Assembly: GCF_009729205.1 (NCBI RefSeq) | Contig: NZ_VTHB01000001.1 | Span: 496,001-560,000, forward strand | Direction of reading: 5' to 3' | DNA from: Mycobacteroides sp. CBMA 271 | GTDB lineage: Bacteria > Actinomycetota > Actinomycetes > Mycobacteriales > Mycobacteriaceae | Length of the DNA stretch: 64,000 bases | Shown here: piece after piece, positions 19,063 to 27,744 of the stretch | Numbering within the stretch: the stretch's first letter is position 1 | Layout: each line of letters begins with the position of its first letter | Made by a program: the position numbers and the translations under genes | Notes under the pieces: model-generated | What the model was told of the DNA's origin: nothing | The model's input: only the letters and a program-made list of their open reading frames with translations | Databases searched by the model: none

Positions 19063-20462
19063 CAGGTCACGGCCGCGCTACGGCCGACCAACTCGGTGAC
19101 ACGCGTGACCACGCCCGCCACCTCTTCCTCAGTACGAGCCTCGACATTGAGACGCAGCAACGGCTCGGTGTTAGACGTGCGCAGGTTGAACCACGTTCCG
19201 GAGCCGACGTCGACGGTGACGCCATCCAGATGATCAATGGAAACAATCTGTGTATCAAATGATTTCAGGACGTCATCGATGCATGCCTTGGCATTCGCAA
19301 CGCGGAAGTTGATCTCGCCCGACGACGCGTAGCGCTCGTAATCGGCCATCAGATCCGAGAGCGGCCGGTCCTGCTCGCTGAGCGCGGCGAGCACATGCAA
19401 TGCCGCGAGCATGCCGGAGTCGGCTCCCCAGAAATCCCGGAAGTAGTAGTGGGCTGAGTGCTCTCCGCCGAAGATCGCTCCGGTCTCGGCCATCAGCGCC
19501 TTGATGTACGAGTGCCCCACCCGCGACCGCACCGGCGTGCCACCGTGCTCGACCACGAGCTCCGGAACGGCACGCGAGGTGATCAGGTTGTGGATGATGG
19601 TGCCACCGATCTCGCGCTCCAGTTCCCTGCGCGCCACCAAAGCGGTGACCGCGGAGGGCGACACGGCGCGACCACGCTCGTCGACCACGAAACAGCGGTC
19701 GGCATCGCCGTCGAAGGCGAGCCCGATATCGGCGCGTTCGGCGCAGACGAAGGCCTGCAAATCGCGCAAATTCTCCGGGTCAAGCGGATTGGCCTCGTGA
19801 TTAGGGAAGTTGCCATCAAGCTCGAAGTACAAGGGCGCCAACGCGATCGACGAAATCGCACCGAGCACCGCCGGCGTGGTGTGTCCGGCCATGCCGTTAC
19901 CGGCGTCCACCGCCACCCGAAGTGGGCGCGCCCCACTCAACGTAACCAGCGAGCGCAGGAACTCGCCGTACTCGGCGAGCACATCGCGCACGGCGACGGC
20001 GCCCTTCGCTCCGTCGTATGCCGGCACGCCCCTGATCAACTCATCGCTGATGATGGCCAGACCGGTGTCCTTACCCACGGGCTTGGCGCCCGCACGGCAC
20101 AACTTGATTCCGTTGTACGCGGCCGGGTTATGGCTGGCGGTGAACATGGCCCCCGGGCAATCCAACAATCCGGATGCGAAATACAGCTGGTCGGTGGAGG
20201 CAAGCCCGATCTGCACGACATCGACACCCTGGGCAGTGACGCCGTCGGTGAATGCCTGAGCCAGGCTCGGCGACGAGTCCCGCATGTCGCGCCCCACCAC
20301 GATCCGCAGCTGCGCGCCGGCGATGGTCTGCTCGGCTTTGACTAGCCGCGCAAAAGAGGCGCCCACATCGAAGACAAAGGACTCGTCGATCTGTTCACCC
20401 AGTAGGCCACGGACGTCATACGCCTTGATGACGGCGTGGACAGCGTCGACGGACCGGGCCAT
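19062..20462 (-). CDS. pmmA: phosphomannomutase/phosphoglucomutase
   Basis: 466 residues of the alpha-D-phosphohexomutase family: active serine loop TASHNPAAYNG, metal loop FDGDADRC, sugar loop GGEHSAH, and phosphate loop RTSNTEPLLR. It converts mannose-6-phosphate to mannose-1-phosphate, the substrate of the guanylyltransferase encoded at 25734-26813. First gene of pmmA-TobH-manA. M. tuberculosis has the same order. Confidence 0.95.
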   Translation of the reverse strand: MARSVDAVHAVIKAYDVRGLLGEQIDESFVFDVGASFARLVKAEQTIAGAQLRIVVGRDMRDSSPSLAQAFTDGVTAQGVDVVQIGLASTDQLYFASGLLDCPGAMFTASHNPAAYNGIKLCRAGAKPVGKDTGLAIISDELIRGVPAYDGAKGAVAVRDVLAEYGEFLRSLVTLSGARPLRVAVDAGNGMAGHTTPAVLGAISSIALAPLYFELDGNFPNHEANPLDPENLRDLQAFVCAERADIGLAFDGDADRCFVVDERGRAVSPSAVTALVARRELEREIGGTIIHNLITSRAVPELVVEHGGTPVRSRVGHSYIKALMAETGAIFGGEHSAHYYFRDFWGADSGMLAALHVLAALSEQDRPLSDLMADYERYASSGEINFRVANAKACIDDVLKSFDTQIVSIDHLDGVTVDVGSGTWFNLRTSNTEPLLRLNVEARTEEEVAGVVTRVTELVGRSAAVT

Positions 20463-20611
20463 GACGAGGACACTCCTAGTGATCTGTTGAGAGGAAGGTG
20501 TTCGGTATCGCAGACCAGACTAGTGGTCGGCGCTCACCGAACGTGAACGTCCACCGAGCGAGGCTCGCCCGAGCGAGAAACGTCCGGCGAGACGGTACAG
20601 AATCTCACCGC

Positions 20612-20690
20612 ACTAGCCTCACTCGGCACGAATGCTCGTTCGGACTAGCCTCACTCGCTGCACACGCTCGTTCGGGCGAGCCTCACTCGG
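20612..20690. repeat. tandem 32-33 bp repeats at the 3' end of the DUF3499 gene
   Basis: Units 20612-20643 and 20644-20676 share ACTAGCCTCACTCG and CTCGTTCGG, and a partial third unit 20677-20690 enters the DUF3499 stop region. A related element in inverted form lies at 20556-20577. The core CTCGTTCGG...GCCTCACTC occurs twice in full. The 220-bp gap 20463-20682 holds nothing else recognisable apart from the pmmA upstream region. Confidence 0.7.
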
Positions 20691-21093
20691 CGGGATCAGG
20701 GAGAACCCGAAGGTGTCCACGCCGTCGACCGACCGGAGCCGGATGCACTGGCCTGGGGGCAGCAGCCGCGGCAGGCGAGCCCACATCGAGGATCGGCTCG
20801 CTGAAACCCGCCGCAGCGACCCTGACGCCAGTAGGTTCGCGCACCGCGTCGGCCAGCGCGACCAGGTCGTCATCCTCGGGGTTCGACGGCAAGGGTCCGC
20901 TATAGCGGACCAATTCCCACCCGCGGGGCGCGGTGATTCGGCTCGCGTGTTGCGCGCACAGGTCCCACGAATGCGGCTCGCTGGTTGTGGACAGCGGCCC
21001 GACCACGGCCGTCGAATCCGCATAGACGAACGTCAACGTCGCCACGGCGAAATTCGGGCACCCTGGCCGACAGCAACGACGGGGGGCTCTCAC
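20683..21093 (-). CDS. DUF3499 family protein
   Basis: 136 residues from GTG 21093 (VRAPRRCCRPGC). The N-terminus has a zinc-ribbon-like cluster RRCCRPGCPNFAV with later WDLCAQHASRI, then a low-complexity Ala/Pro stretch and the family ending RRRGHLRVLPDP. This gene sits upstream of the phosphomannomutase in most mycobacteria (Rv3258c position). Function unknown; the Cys and His pattern suggests metal binding. The stop is inside a repeat. Confidence 0.85.
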   Translation of the reverse strand: MRAPRRCCRPGCPNFAVATLTFVYADSTAVVGPLSTTSEPHSWDLCAQHASRITAPRGWELVRYSGPLPSNPEDDDLVALADAVREPTGVRVAAAGFSEPILDVGSPAAAAAPRPVHPAPVGRRRGHLRVLPDPAE

Positions 21094-21238
21094 AAACGTT
21101 GAGGCTATCGTGCGCAAACACGTTCCGACCCGCAGACACGCCTAGTCACCGGGGCGAGACCCTCCGGTGACCTGCTCGTTGTGATTCGTCCGCCACAGCA
21201 GTCCCACCCTCCCCAATTTCCGCATACCATTCGGAACC

Positions 21239-21748
21239 ATGTCACGCGACGGACGCCGCGGCGGGTCGGCTGCCGGATCAAGTTCACCGGGCTCACAGGG
21301 CTCCCGGCGGGGGCGCGATTTCCGCGGTCCCCTCCTGCCACCGACCGTTCCCGGATGGCGTACACGCGCGGAACGCTTCGACATGGCGGTACTGGAGGCT
21401 TACGAACCCATCGAACGGGCCTGGCAGGCGCGATTGGAGGGGTTGGACGTCGCAGTCGACGAAATTCCACGCATCCAGCCCAAGGATCCCGAGTCGGTGC
21501 AATGGCCGCCGGAGGTAATCGCGGACGGACCGATACCGCTGGCAAGACTGATTCCTGCGGGAGTGGACACCCGGGGCAATACCACCCGGGCGCGGATCGT
21601 GCTGTTTCGCAAGCCGATCGAACTACGCGCGAAGAAATCTGGAGACCTGTCGGATCTGCTGCACGATCTGCTGGTCGCGCAGGTTGCCACCCACTTAGGG
21701 GTGGAGCCCTCGGTGATCGACCCGACCATCACCGAGGAAGGCGACTAA
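21239..21748 (+). CDS. metallopeptidase-family (zincin-like) protein with degenerate motif
   Basis: 169 residues; Gly/Ser/Arg-rich N-terminus then a compact domain of the small actinobacterial 'metallopeptidase family' found divergent from the DUF3499 gene (Rv3259 position). The expected HExxH helix is represented by DLLHDLLVAQVATHLGVEP, which keeps the last His-containing part but lacks the Glu, so catalysis is doubtful. ATG at 21239; no strong Shine-Dalgarno. Function unknown. Confidence 0.75.
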   Translation: MSRDGRRGGSAAGSSSPGSQGSRRGRDFRGPLLPPTVPGWRTRAERFDMAVLEAYEPIERAWQARLEGLDVAVDEIPRIQPKDPESVQWPPEVIADGPIPLARLIPAGVDTRGNTTRARIVLFRKPIELRAKKSGDLSDLLHDLLVAQVATHLGVEPSVIDPTITEEGD

Positions 21749-21775
21749 ACCGCCCGGTCGAGCACAAACGCCTAG

Positions 21776-22132
21776 CTAGATGATGCCCCGCTTCAGACGA
21801 CGGCGCTCACGCTCGGACAGCCCACCCCAGATGCCGAACCGCTCGTCATTGGCCAGCGCGGATTCAAGGCATTCGTCCTTGACCTCGCAGCCCTGGCAGA
21901 TGCGCTTGGCCTCACGAGTCGATCCGCCCTTCTCGGGGAAGAACGCCTCGGGATCGGTCTGTGCGCAGAGCGCTTTCTCCTGCCACTGATCGTCAGCAAC
22001 TGCCATCAGCGCGTCAAAATCGTTCTGTACCAACGTTAGATGCGGACGTGCGGGCGGAAAGCCCGTCGCACCCGTGCCAACGCCGGAACTCAGCTCGTCG
22101 TGTACGCCTAATTCATTGCGTCCGTACAGCAT
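21776..22132 (-). CDS. whiB2: WhiB family iron-sulfur regulator WhiB2/WhmD
   Basis: 118 residues. Four cluster-binding cysteines, Cys56, Cys79, Cys82 and Cys88, the G(I)WGG turn at 100-104 and a basic C-terminus RERRRLKRGII. The C-terminal 70 residues look nearly identical to WhiB2/WhmD, an essential septation and division regulator in mycobacteria. ATG at 22132 is preceded by GAGGAGG. The longer N-terminus resembles WhmD of M. smegmatis. Faces fbiA across a 274-bp gap. Confidence 0.95.
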   Translation of the reverse strand: MLYGRNELGVHDELSSGVGTGATGFPPARPHLTLVQNDFDALMAVADDQWQEKALCAQTDPEAFFPEKGGSTREAKRICQGCEVKDECLESALANDERFGIWGGLSERERRRLKRGII

Positions 22133-22207
22133 CGTCCCGCCTCCTCACCATTCCCACTCGCAGTCATCGTGCCCGGTATGTGCCACATCTACTTTTCGGC
22201 CATTCCC

Positions 22208-22227
22208 ATTCGAACATCTGATCGAAT
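22208..22227. promoter_or_regulatory. palindrome in the whiB2 upstream region
   Basis: ATTCGA-N8-TCGAAT with perfect arms, 76 bases upstream of the whiB2 start. Candidate operator or hairpin. The rest of the gap 22133-22406 carries only promoter signals. Confidence 0.35.
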
Positions 22228-22392
22228 CCCGGTCTGCGCCTGTGACTTACAAACTCAGCCCGAGGAATGACACTGGTGTGATTACACACGTGTTCGCTGC
22301 CGGGGTCAAGCGAAGGAGAAAAATTCATACCATCTCCTACCGACAAAAACGGCGTGGCGCCCTCGTGGCGTGTCGCGACATTGCCGGCGCAC

Positions 22393-22398
22393 TAGTCT
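22393..22398 (+). promoter_or_regulatory. -10 element for a leaderless fbiA transcript
   Basis: TAGTCT ends 8 bases before the fbiA GTG and no Shine-Dalgarno precedes the start, the pattern of leaderless mycobacterial genes. Confidence 0.45.
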
Positions 22399-22406
22399 CG
22401 GAGACC

Positions 22407-23375
22407 GTGAAACTCACCGTCCTCGTCGGCGGCGTCGGCGGAGCGCGGTTCCTCCTCGGCGTCCAGCGCTTGCTCGGATCAGACTCCAGCAAGCATCAGA
22501 TAAACGCCATCGTGAACATTGGCGACGACGCCTGGATGCACGGTGTCAGGATCTGCCCTGACCTGGACACCTGCATGTACACCCTGGGCGGAGGGGTCGA
22601 CCCGGACCGGGGCTGGGGGCACCGAGGCGAGACCTGGAATGCCATGGAGGAGCTCGCCGCGTACGGCGCCCAACCCGACTGGTTCTCGCTCGGCGACAGG
22701 GACCTGGCCACTCACCTGATACGCAGTCAAATGCTGCGAGCCGGCTACCCGCTATCAGCGGTCACCGAAGCGTTATGCAATCGATGGCAGCCCGGGGTGC
22801 GGCTGTTACCGGCCAGCGACGACCGCTGCGAGACCCACGTAGTGATCACCGACCCCGCCGACGGCGAGCAGCGCGCCGTCCACTTTCAGCAGTGGTGGGT
22901 GCAGCACCGAGCACAAGTCCCCACCCACAGTTTCGCGTTCGTCGGCGCGGACGAAGCAAAGTCGGGCCCAGGTGTTGCCGAGGCCATCGCCGAGGCCGAT
23001 GCGGTCTTGCTGGCTCCGTCCAATCCGGTAGTGAGCATCGGCTCCATCCTGGCGGTCGGCGGAGTTCGCGGGGCGCTCCGCACAACCTCCGCTCCGGTCA
23101 TCGGATACTCGCCGATCGTGTCCGGCAAGCCACTGCGCGGAATGGCCGACGAATGTTTGCGCGTGATCGGTGTCGAGGTCAGCTCGCAGGGTGTCGGGGA
23201 ACACTTCGGCGCCCGCTCCGGGACCGGAATCCTGGACGGTTGGCTGATCGACGAGGGTGACGCCGCTCACATCGAAGGCATCCAGGTACGGTCGATTCCG
23301 CTACTCATGACCGACCCCGACGCCACCGCCGCCATGGTGCGCGCGGGCCTTGACATGGCCGGAGTTACCCTATGA
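22407..23375 (+). CDS. fbiA: 2-phospho-L-lactate/phosphoenolpyruvyl transferase for F420 (FbiA)
   Basis: 322 residues from GTG 22407. CofD/FbiA family: N-terminal [24 protein letters not shown], and [12 protein letters not shown]. It transfers the lactyl or phosphoenolpyruvyl phosphate from the guanylylated donor to Fo to make F420-0 or dehydro-F420-0. Its stop overlaps fbiB (ATGA). F420 supports redox enzymes in mycobacteria and activates nitroimidazole drugs. Confidence 0.96.
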   Translation: MKLTVLVGGVGGARFLLGVQRLLGSDSSKHQINAIVNIGDDAWMHGVRICPDLDTCMYTLGGGVDPDRGWGHRGETWNAMEELAAYGAQPDWFSLGDRDLATHLIRSQMLRAGYPLSAVTEALCNRWQPGVRLLPASDDRCETHVVITDPADGEQRAVHFQQWWVQHRAQVPTHSFAFVGADEAKSGPGVAEAIAEADAVLLAPSNPVVSIGSILAVGGVRGALRTTSAPVIGYSPIVSGKPLRGMADECLRVIGVEVSSQGVGEHFGARSGTGILDGWLIDEGDAAHIEGIQVRSIPLLMTDPDATAAMVRAGLDMAGVTL

Positions 23376-24736
23376 GTTCACCTGCGGATTCCCCTGCCCC
23401 CGAACATGGTTCGGCCAGTCCGATCGAGATTCTACCAGTAGTTGGCATGCCCGAATTCCGCCCAGGCGACGACGTCGCCGCCGCCATTACCGCGGCAGCG
23501 CCATGGGTACGCGACGGCGATGTGGTGGTGATCACAAGCAAGATCATTTCCAAGGCAGAGGGACGGATAGTCGCCGCGCCCGCCGACCCCGACGCGCGAG
23601 ACGCCTTGCGGCGTAAATTGATCGACTCCGAGTCGGTCCGCGTGCTGGCTCGCAAGGGCAAGACACTGATCACCGAGAACACCATCGGCATCGTCCAGGC
23701 CGCGGCCGGAATCGACGCATCCAATGTGGACACCGCCGAACTCGTGCTACTTCCCGTCGATCCCGACGCCAGCGCGGCGACGGTCCGCTCAGCTGTATCA
23801 CGACAGCTGGGCGTGAACGTGGCCGTGGTGATCACCGACACCATGGGGCGGGCCTGGCGCAACGGACAGACCGATGCCGCCATCGGCTCGTCCGGCATTC
23901 CCGTCCTGTACGGCTACGCGGGCGCAAAGGACAAGCACGGCAACGAGCTTCAGGTGACCGAGGTCGCCATCGCCGACGAGATCGCCGCCGCCGCCGATCT
24001 GGTGAAGGGAAAGCTCACTGACGTTCCAGTCGCGGTGGTCCGGGGCCTGTCGGTGCCCGACGACGGCAGCGTGGCCCGCAATCTGCTGCGCTCGGGTCCG
24101 GACGACCTGTTCTGGCTCGGCACCGCCGAGGCCTTGGAGCAGGGGCGTCGCGACGCGGTGCTGGTGCGCCGATCCATCCGGGAATTCGCCGACATCGCAG
24201 TCGATCCCGACATGTTGCGAGAGGCCATCGGGGAGGCCTTGACTGCCCCCGCGCCGCATCACACCCATCCGGTGAGGTTCGTGTGGGTACGCGACGCAGA
24301 GACGCGGCGCGCACTCTTGGACGCTCTGAAACAGGCCTGGGTCAGCGACCTCACCGCGGACGGTCACGCCCAAGAGTCCGCGGAAAAGCGCGTGTCCCGC
24401 GGACAGATCCTTTATGACGCACCGGAAATCGTGATCCCGTTCCTGGTGCCCGATGGCGCTCACGACTATCCCGACGAGCGGAGGACGGCCGCGGAACGCA
24501 CCATGTTCACCGTCGCCGTGGGTGCCGCGGTGCAGGCGCTGTTGGTCGCGTTGGCTGCGCGAGGTGTGGGCAGCTGCTGGATCGGGTCCACGATCTTCGC
24601 CGCAGACGTGGTGCGCGGCCAGCTCGAACTTGACGCATCGTGGGAGCCCATGGGCGCCATCGCGATTGGGTACCCCGAAGAACCAATGGAACCCCGCTCT
24701 CCCCTGCCTCCCGGCCAGATGCTGGTGGAACTGTGA
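23372..24736 (+). CDS. fbiB: bifunctional F420:gamma-glutamyl ligase/FMN reductase-like protein (FbiB)
   Basis: 454 residues: N-terminal CofE-like ligase domain (about 15-245) with [18 protein letters not shown] and [14 protein letters not shown], and C-terminal nitroreductase-fold FMN domain (about 250-454) with RRSIREF and GVGSCWIGS. It adds the poly-gamma-glutamate tail to F420-0; the C-terminal domain reduces dehydro-F420. The two-domain form is the mycobacterial type. ATGA overlap with fbiA. Confidence 0.96.
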   Translation: MSSPADSPAPEHGSASPIEILPVVGMPEFRPGDDVAAAITAAAPWVRDGDVVVITSKIISKAEGRIVAAPADPDARDALRRKLIDSESVRVLARKGKTLITENTIGIVQAAAGIDASNVDTAELVLLPVDPDASAATVRSAVSRQLGVNVAVVITDTMGRAWRNGQTDAAIGSSGIPVLYGYAGAKDKHGNELQVTEVAIADEIAAAADLVKGKLTDVPVAVVRGLSVPDDGSVARNLLRSGPDDLFWLGTAEALEQGRRDAVLVRRSIREFADIAVDPDMLREAIGEALTAPAPHHTHPVRFVWVRDAETRRALLDALKQAWVSDLTADGHAQESAEKRVSRGQILYDAPEIVIPFLVPDGAHDYPDERRTAAERTMFTVAVGAAVQALLVALAARGVGSCWIGSTIFAADVVRGQLELDASWEPMGAIAIGYPEEPMEPRSPLPPGQMLVEL

Positions 24737-25281
24737 TGAGCGTTGGCCTGCACGAATCCACCGTCGAGCTGCTCTCATCGTGGGAGGCACCCGATCCCGA
24801 GCAGGACAGCGTGCGACATGCGGTGCTGGCATTTCTCGATGCAAATCCGGACGCGTGCCGTCGCCGCAGTGCCTCCGGCCACATCACCGCCTCGGCACTC
24901 GTGGTCAACCATGACGGATCTGAGGCGCTGCTGACCCTGCACCCCCGGGTGGGCAAGTGGCTGCAGCTGGGTGGCCACTGCGAGGATGAGGACGCCACCA
25001 TCGGGGCGGCGGCGCTGCGGGAGGCCACCGAGGAATCCGGCATCGATGGCCTTGTTCTTTCCCCGAACTTACTTGCGGTGCACGTACATCCGATCACTTG
25101 CTCATTGGACGTACCGACACGCCACCTCGATCTGCAATTCCTGGCGCGCGCACCGGAAGGCGCACAGATCACCGTCAGCGATGAATCGCTCGACCTGCGC
25201 TGGTGGCCCATCGACCAGGTCCCGGCCGACGACCACTCCGTCGTCACATTGGCGCGGCGTGCCGAGGCGCGGCTGCGCTAG
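24736..25281 (+). CDS. Nudix hydrolase
   Basis: 181 residues. Nudix box GGHCEDED...REATEESGI matches GX5EX7REUXEEXGU. The ATG overlaps the fbiB stop (TGATG), so it is the third gene of the fbiAB operon. It should hydrolyse a nucleoside diphosphate linked to another group; a role in F420 or nucleotide-precursor turnover is only suggested by position. M. tuberculosis instead has a DNA methylase gene here, as I remember. Its stop overlaps the convergent lipoprotein stop, both using CTAG. Confidence 0.88.
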   Translation: MSVGLHESTVELLSSWEAPDPEQDSVRHAVLAFLDANPDACRRRSASGHITASALVVNHDGSEALLTLHPRVGKWLQLGGHCEDEDATIGAAALREATEESGIDGLVLSPNLLAVHVHPITCSLDVPTRHLDLQFLARAPEGAQITVSDESLDLRWWPIDQVPADDHSVVTLARRAEARLR

Positions 25282-25730
25282 TGACCCTCGACACGCAGAT
25301 AGATGCGTGATTTCCCGGAGGGCAGCTCACCGGTGAAGACGCTGATGCCGTACATGCTGTCGGCAACCCCATAGCGCCCATGTGGCATCTCGCATGAGAA
25401 CCCGGCCTTCAACCAGTCCGGATCCGTCCGTTGCGGTATGCGATCACAGGGTACCTGCTCGGTCCGAATGGGCTTTCCGCGCAGCAGCATTGGCTCCGGG
25501 GGCGACGCCGACTCGAAGGCCCCGGAACGCCATCCCTGGCCCACGAACGGTTCGGGGAAGTACGTCATGGAGACCAGGGTGTACGAGTCGGGAATGATCA
25601 GCTCGACCATCTTGAGGTTGTCTCGGGCGCGCTTCAGGTCGAGCGCCTGTCGCTCGTAGTCAACCTTGCCGGAACAGCCGATCAGTGCGAGAGCAGTTGC
25701 GCCACAAGCCAATAGCCGCCCGATGTACAT
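25278..25730 (-). CDS. predicted lipoprotein, unknown function
   Basis: 150 residues. Signal peptide with lipobox LIGC, lipidated Cys19, then a short soluble domain with Cys94 and Cys112, perhaps disulfide linked (PCDRIP, FSCEMPHG). Not recognised. It starts 3 bases after the stop of the mannose-1-phosphate guanylyltransferase gene, so it is in that operon. It might work on the cell envelope, but nothing in the sequence shows how. Confidence 0.75.
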   Translation of the reverse strand: MYIGRLLACGATALALIGCSGKVDYERQALDLKRARDNLKMVELIIPDSYTLVSMTYFPEPFVGQGWRSGAFESASPPEPMLLRGKPIRTEQVPCDRIPQRTDPDWLKAGFSCEMPHGRYGVADSMYGISVFTGELPSGKSRIYLRVEGH

Positions 25731-25733
25731 CGG

Positions 25734-26813
25734 CTATACGTCCGACGAGTACCGGATGCCGCCGTCGGGAATGGTGACTCCGGGCCATACCCGAGCGCCG
25801 CGCAGGAGCTCGCATCGGGCGCCGATATCGGCGCCGTCGCCAATCACCCCGTCGCGCACCAATGCCCGCGGACCGATGCGTGCACCGAATCCGATGATCG
25901 AGCGCTCCACCACGGCGCCCGCCTCGATGCGCGCGCCATCGAACACGACCGCACCGTCAAGCCGTGCTCCCGGGCCGATTTCGGCACCACGTCCCACCAC
26001 GGTGCCGCCGATCACCAGCGCGCCGGGCGCCACCGAGGCACCGTCGTGCACCAACGCCTCCCCCGGATGTTCGGGGATCGCTGGAGACGGCGCGATGCCT
26101 CGAACCAGATCGGCCGAGCCACGCACGAAGTCCTCAGGAGTGCCCATATCGCGCCAGTAGCTGGTGTCCACGAATCCGCACACCTTTGCGCCGCTGCTGA
26201 GCAATCCCGGAAAGACCTCCCGCTCAACCGAAACCGGCCGGCCCGTCGGGATCTGCTCGATGAGCTCGCGGCGGAACACATAGCACCCGGCATTGATCTG
26301 ATCGGTGGGCGGATCCTCGGTCTTCTCCAGGAACGCGGTGACCCGTCCATCGGAATCGGTGGGCACGCAACCGAATGCGCGCGGATCACCCACCCGCACC
26401 AGATGCAAGGTCAGGTCGGCCTGCGTCTGTTCATGCTGCGCCATCAGTTGTTTCAGATCCAGACCGGACAACACATCACCGTTGAAGATCAGTGAGGTGT
26501 CGTAGCGCAGGTGGTCCAGCACATTCCGGATGGCACCGCCGGTCCCCAGCGGTTCGTCCTCGTACACATAGGTGATCGACAGGCCTAGCTTGGATCCGTC
26601 GCCGAACTCCGACTCGAAGACCTCTGCCTTATAGGACGTCCCGAGCACCACATGGTCGATCCCGGCCGCCGCCACTCGCGACAGCACATGCGTCAGGAAG
26701 GGGAAGCCTGCGATGGGCAACATCGGTTTGGGCGCCGAGAGGGTGAGCGGGCGCAGCCGGGTGCCCTGCCCTCCCACCAAGATGACGGCATCGGCTTTCA
26801 TGCGCTCAGACAT
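25734..26813 (-). CDS. manB: mannose-1-phosphate guanylyltransferase
   Basis: 359 residues from ATG 26813. N-terminal nucleotidyltransferase domain with VGGQGTRLRPLT and the Asp of FNGDVLSG, C-terminal left-handed beta-helix repeats (about 255-350). It makes GDP-mannose from mannose-1-phosphate and GTP; some close relatives use glucose-1-phosphate, so nucleotide and sugar preference is from the family and the wbbL-rmlD context. The start lies 1 base after the wbbL stop. Mycobacterial naming uses manB for this gene. Confidence 0.9.
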   Translation of the reverse strand: MSERMKADAVILVGGQGTRLRPLTLSAPKPMLPIAGFPFLTHVLSRVAAAGIDHVVLGTSYKAEVFESEFGDGSKLGLSITYVYEDEPLGTGGAIRNVLDHLRYDTSLIFNGDVLSGLDLKQLMAQHEQTQADLTLHLVRVGDPRAFGCVPTDSDGRVTAFLEKTEDPPTDQINAGCYVFRRELIEQIPTGRPVSVEREVFPGLLSSGAKVCGFVDTSYWRDMGTPEDFVRGSADLVRGIAPSPAIPEHPGEALVHDGASVAPGALVIGGTVVGRGAEIGPGARLDGAVVFDGARIEAGAVVERSIIGFGARIGPRALVRDGVIGDGADIGARCELLRGARVWPGVTIPDGGIRYSSDV

Positions 26814-26814
26814 A

Positions 26815-27696
26815 TCACCCTCCTTGCTTCTGCTGGCGCCGATTGGCGCGGATCGCGGCGCGCACCACGACCGTGGATCTCGCGGCGAGCGCCCCCCGGA
26901 TGCTCCAGCGCAACGGCGCCTGCCACCAGCGCGGATGACGGTCCGACTGGAAGATGTAGACACTGTCGTGGTGCGCGCCCAGGCTGCGCGCCGGATCGCG
27001 TCCGGCGGCATGACCTTTCGCATGCACGACCTCGGCGCTGGGCGCGTACACGTTCTGCCAGCCCGCCCGCGCTAGCCGGTCCCCGAGGTCGACGTCCTCC
27101 ATGTACATGAAGTAACGCGGGTCGAATCCGCCAATCGCGTCATAGGCCGTGCGCCGCAGCAGCAGGCAGGAGCCGGACAGCCACCCGACGACGCGCTCGG
27201 ACGGCTCCATCCGGTCCTGGCGGTACGCCGCCGTCCACGGATTTGAGGGCCACACCGAACCCAGGAGTGCGTGCAGTCCGCCCCCCGCCAGGGTGGGCAC
27301 CACCCGTGCAGAGGGATACACCGAGCCGTCGGGCTCGCGTATCAACGGGCCCAACGCGCCCGCGGCAGGCCAGCGTTCCGCAACCTCCAGCAGGTCATCG
27401 AGACTCCCCGGACCCCACTGCACATCCGGGTTGGCAACCACGATCCACTCGGCATCCGGGTCGACCTGGGCGACTCCCAGGTTGGCGGCCTGCCCATACC
27501 CGACGTTGCCTCCGGTACGGAGGAGCTCGACGTCGTGATCCTGCGCGGCGGCCTCAGGTGCGCCATCGGTGGAACCGTTGTCGGCGAGGATCACGCGCAG
27601 CGGCCGGTCCGTCGCGTGACGGAGCGTCGTGAGAAAGCGGTGCAGATGCTCGCCAGGCGAGTACGTCACCGTCACAACGGCAAGCTGGTCCTTCAC
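26815..27696 (-). CDS. wbbL: rhamnosyltransferase of the arabinogalactan linker (WbbL)
   Basis: 293 residues from GTG 27696. GT2 fold with VVTVTYSPG, ILADNGSTDG, VANPDVQWGPGS (DXD-like), GWLSGSCLLLRR and FMYMEDVDLGDRL. It transfers rhamnose from dTDP-rhamnose to GlcNAc-diphospho-decaprenol, building the linker between peptidoglycan and arabinogalactan; essential in mycobacteria. A GTG at 27729 would add 11 residues encoded by a dispersed 24-bp repeat, so the shorter start is preferred. Follows rmlD. Confidence 0.94.
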   Translation of the reverse strand: MKDQLAVVTVTYSPGEHLHRFLTTLRHATDRPLRVILADNGSTDGAPEAAAQDHDVELLRTGGNVGYGQAANLGVAQVDPDAEWIVVANPDVQWGPGSLDDLLEVAERWPAAGALGPLIREPDGSVYPSARVVPTLAGGGLHALLGSVWPSNPWTAAYRQDRMEPSERVVGWLSGSCLLLRRTAYDAIGGFDPRYFMYMEDVDLGDRLARAGWQNVYAPSAEVVHAKGHAAGRDPARSLGAHHDSVYIFQSDRHPRWWQAPLRWSIRGALAARSTVVVRAAIRANRRQQKQGG

Positions 27697-27720
27697 GGAT
27701 GAGCCACTTGGGCGAAGAGG
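27697..27720 (+). repeat. copy of the dispersed 24-bp repeat before wbbL
   Basis: Begins GGATGAGCC and ends GCGAAGAGG; differs at about five positions from the copy at 11736. It directly abuts the preferred wbbL start and would encode LRPSGSS if translated, comparable with LRASGSS upstream of the tetR gene. Confidence 0.6.
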
Positions 27721-27744
27721 ATCCGGCACGGTGCTAGAGGGTAC

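Noticed and set aside
27697..27729. 11-residue N-terminal extension of WbbL
   Set aside because: It comes from a dispersed repeat; the GT2 domain begins right after GTG 27696.
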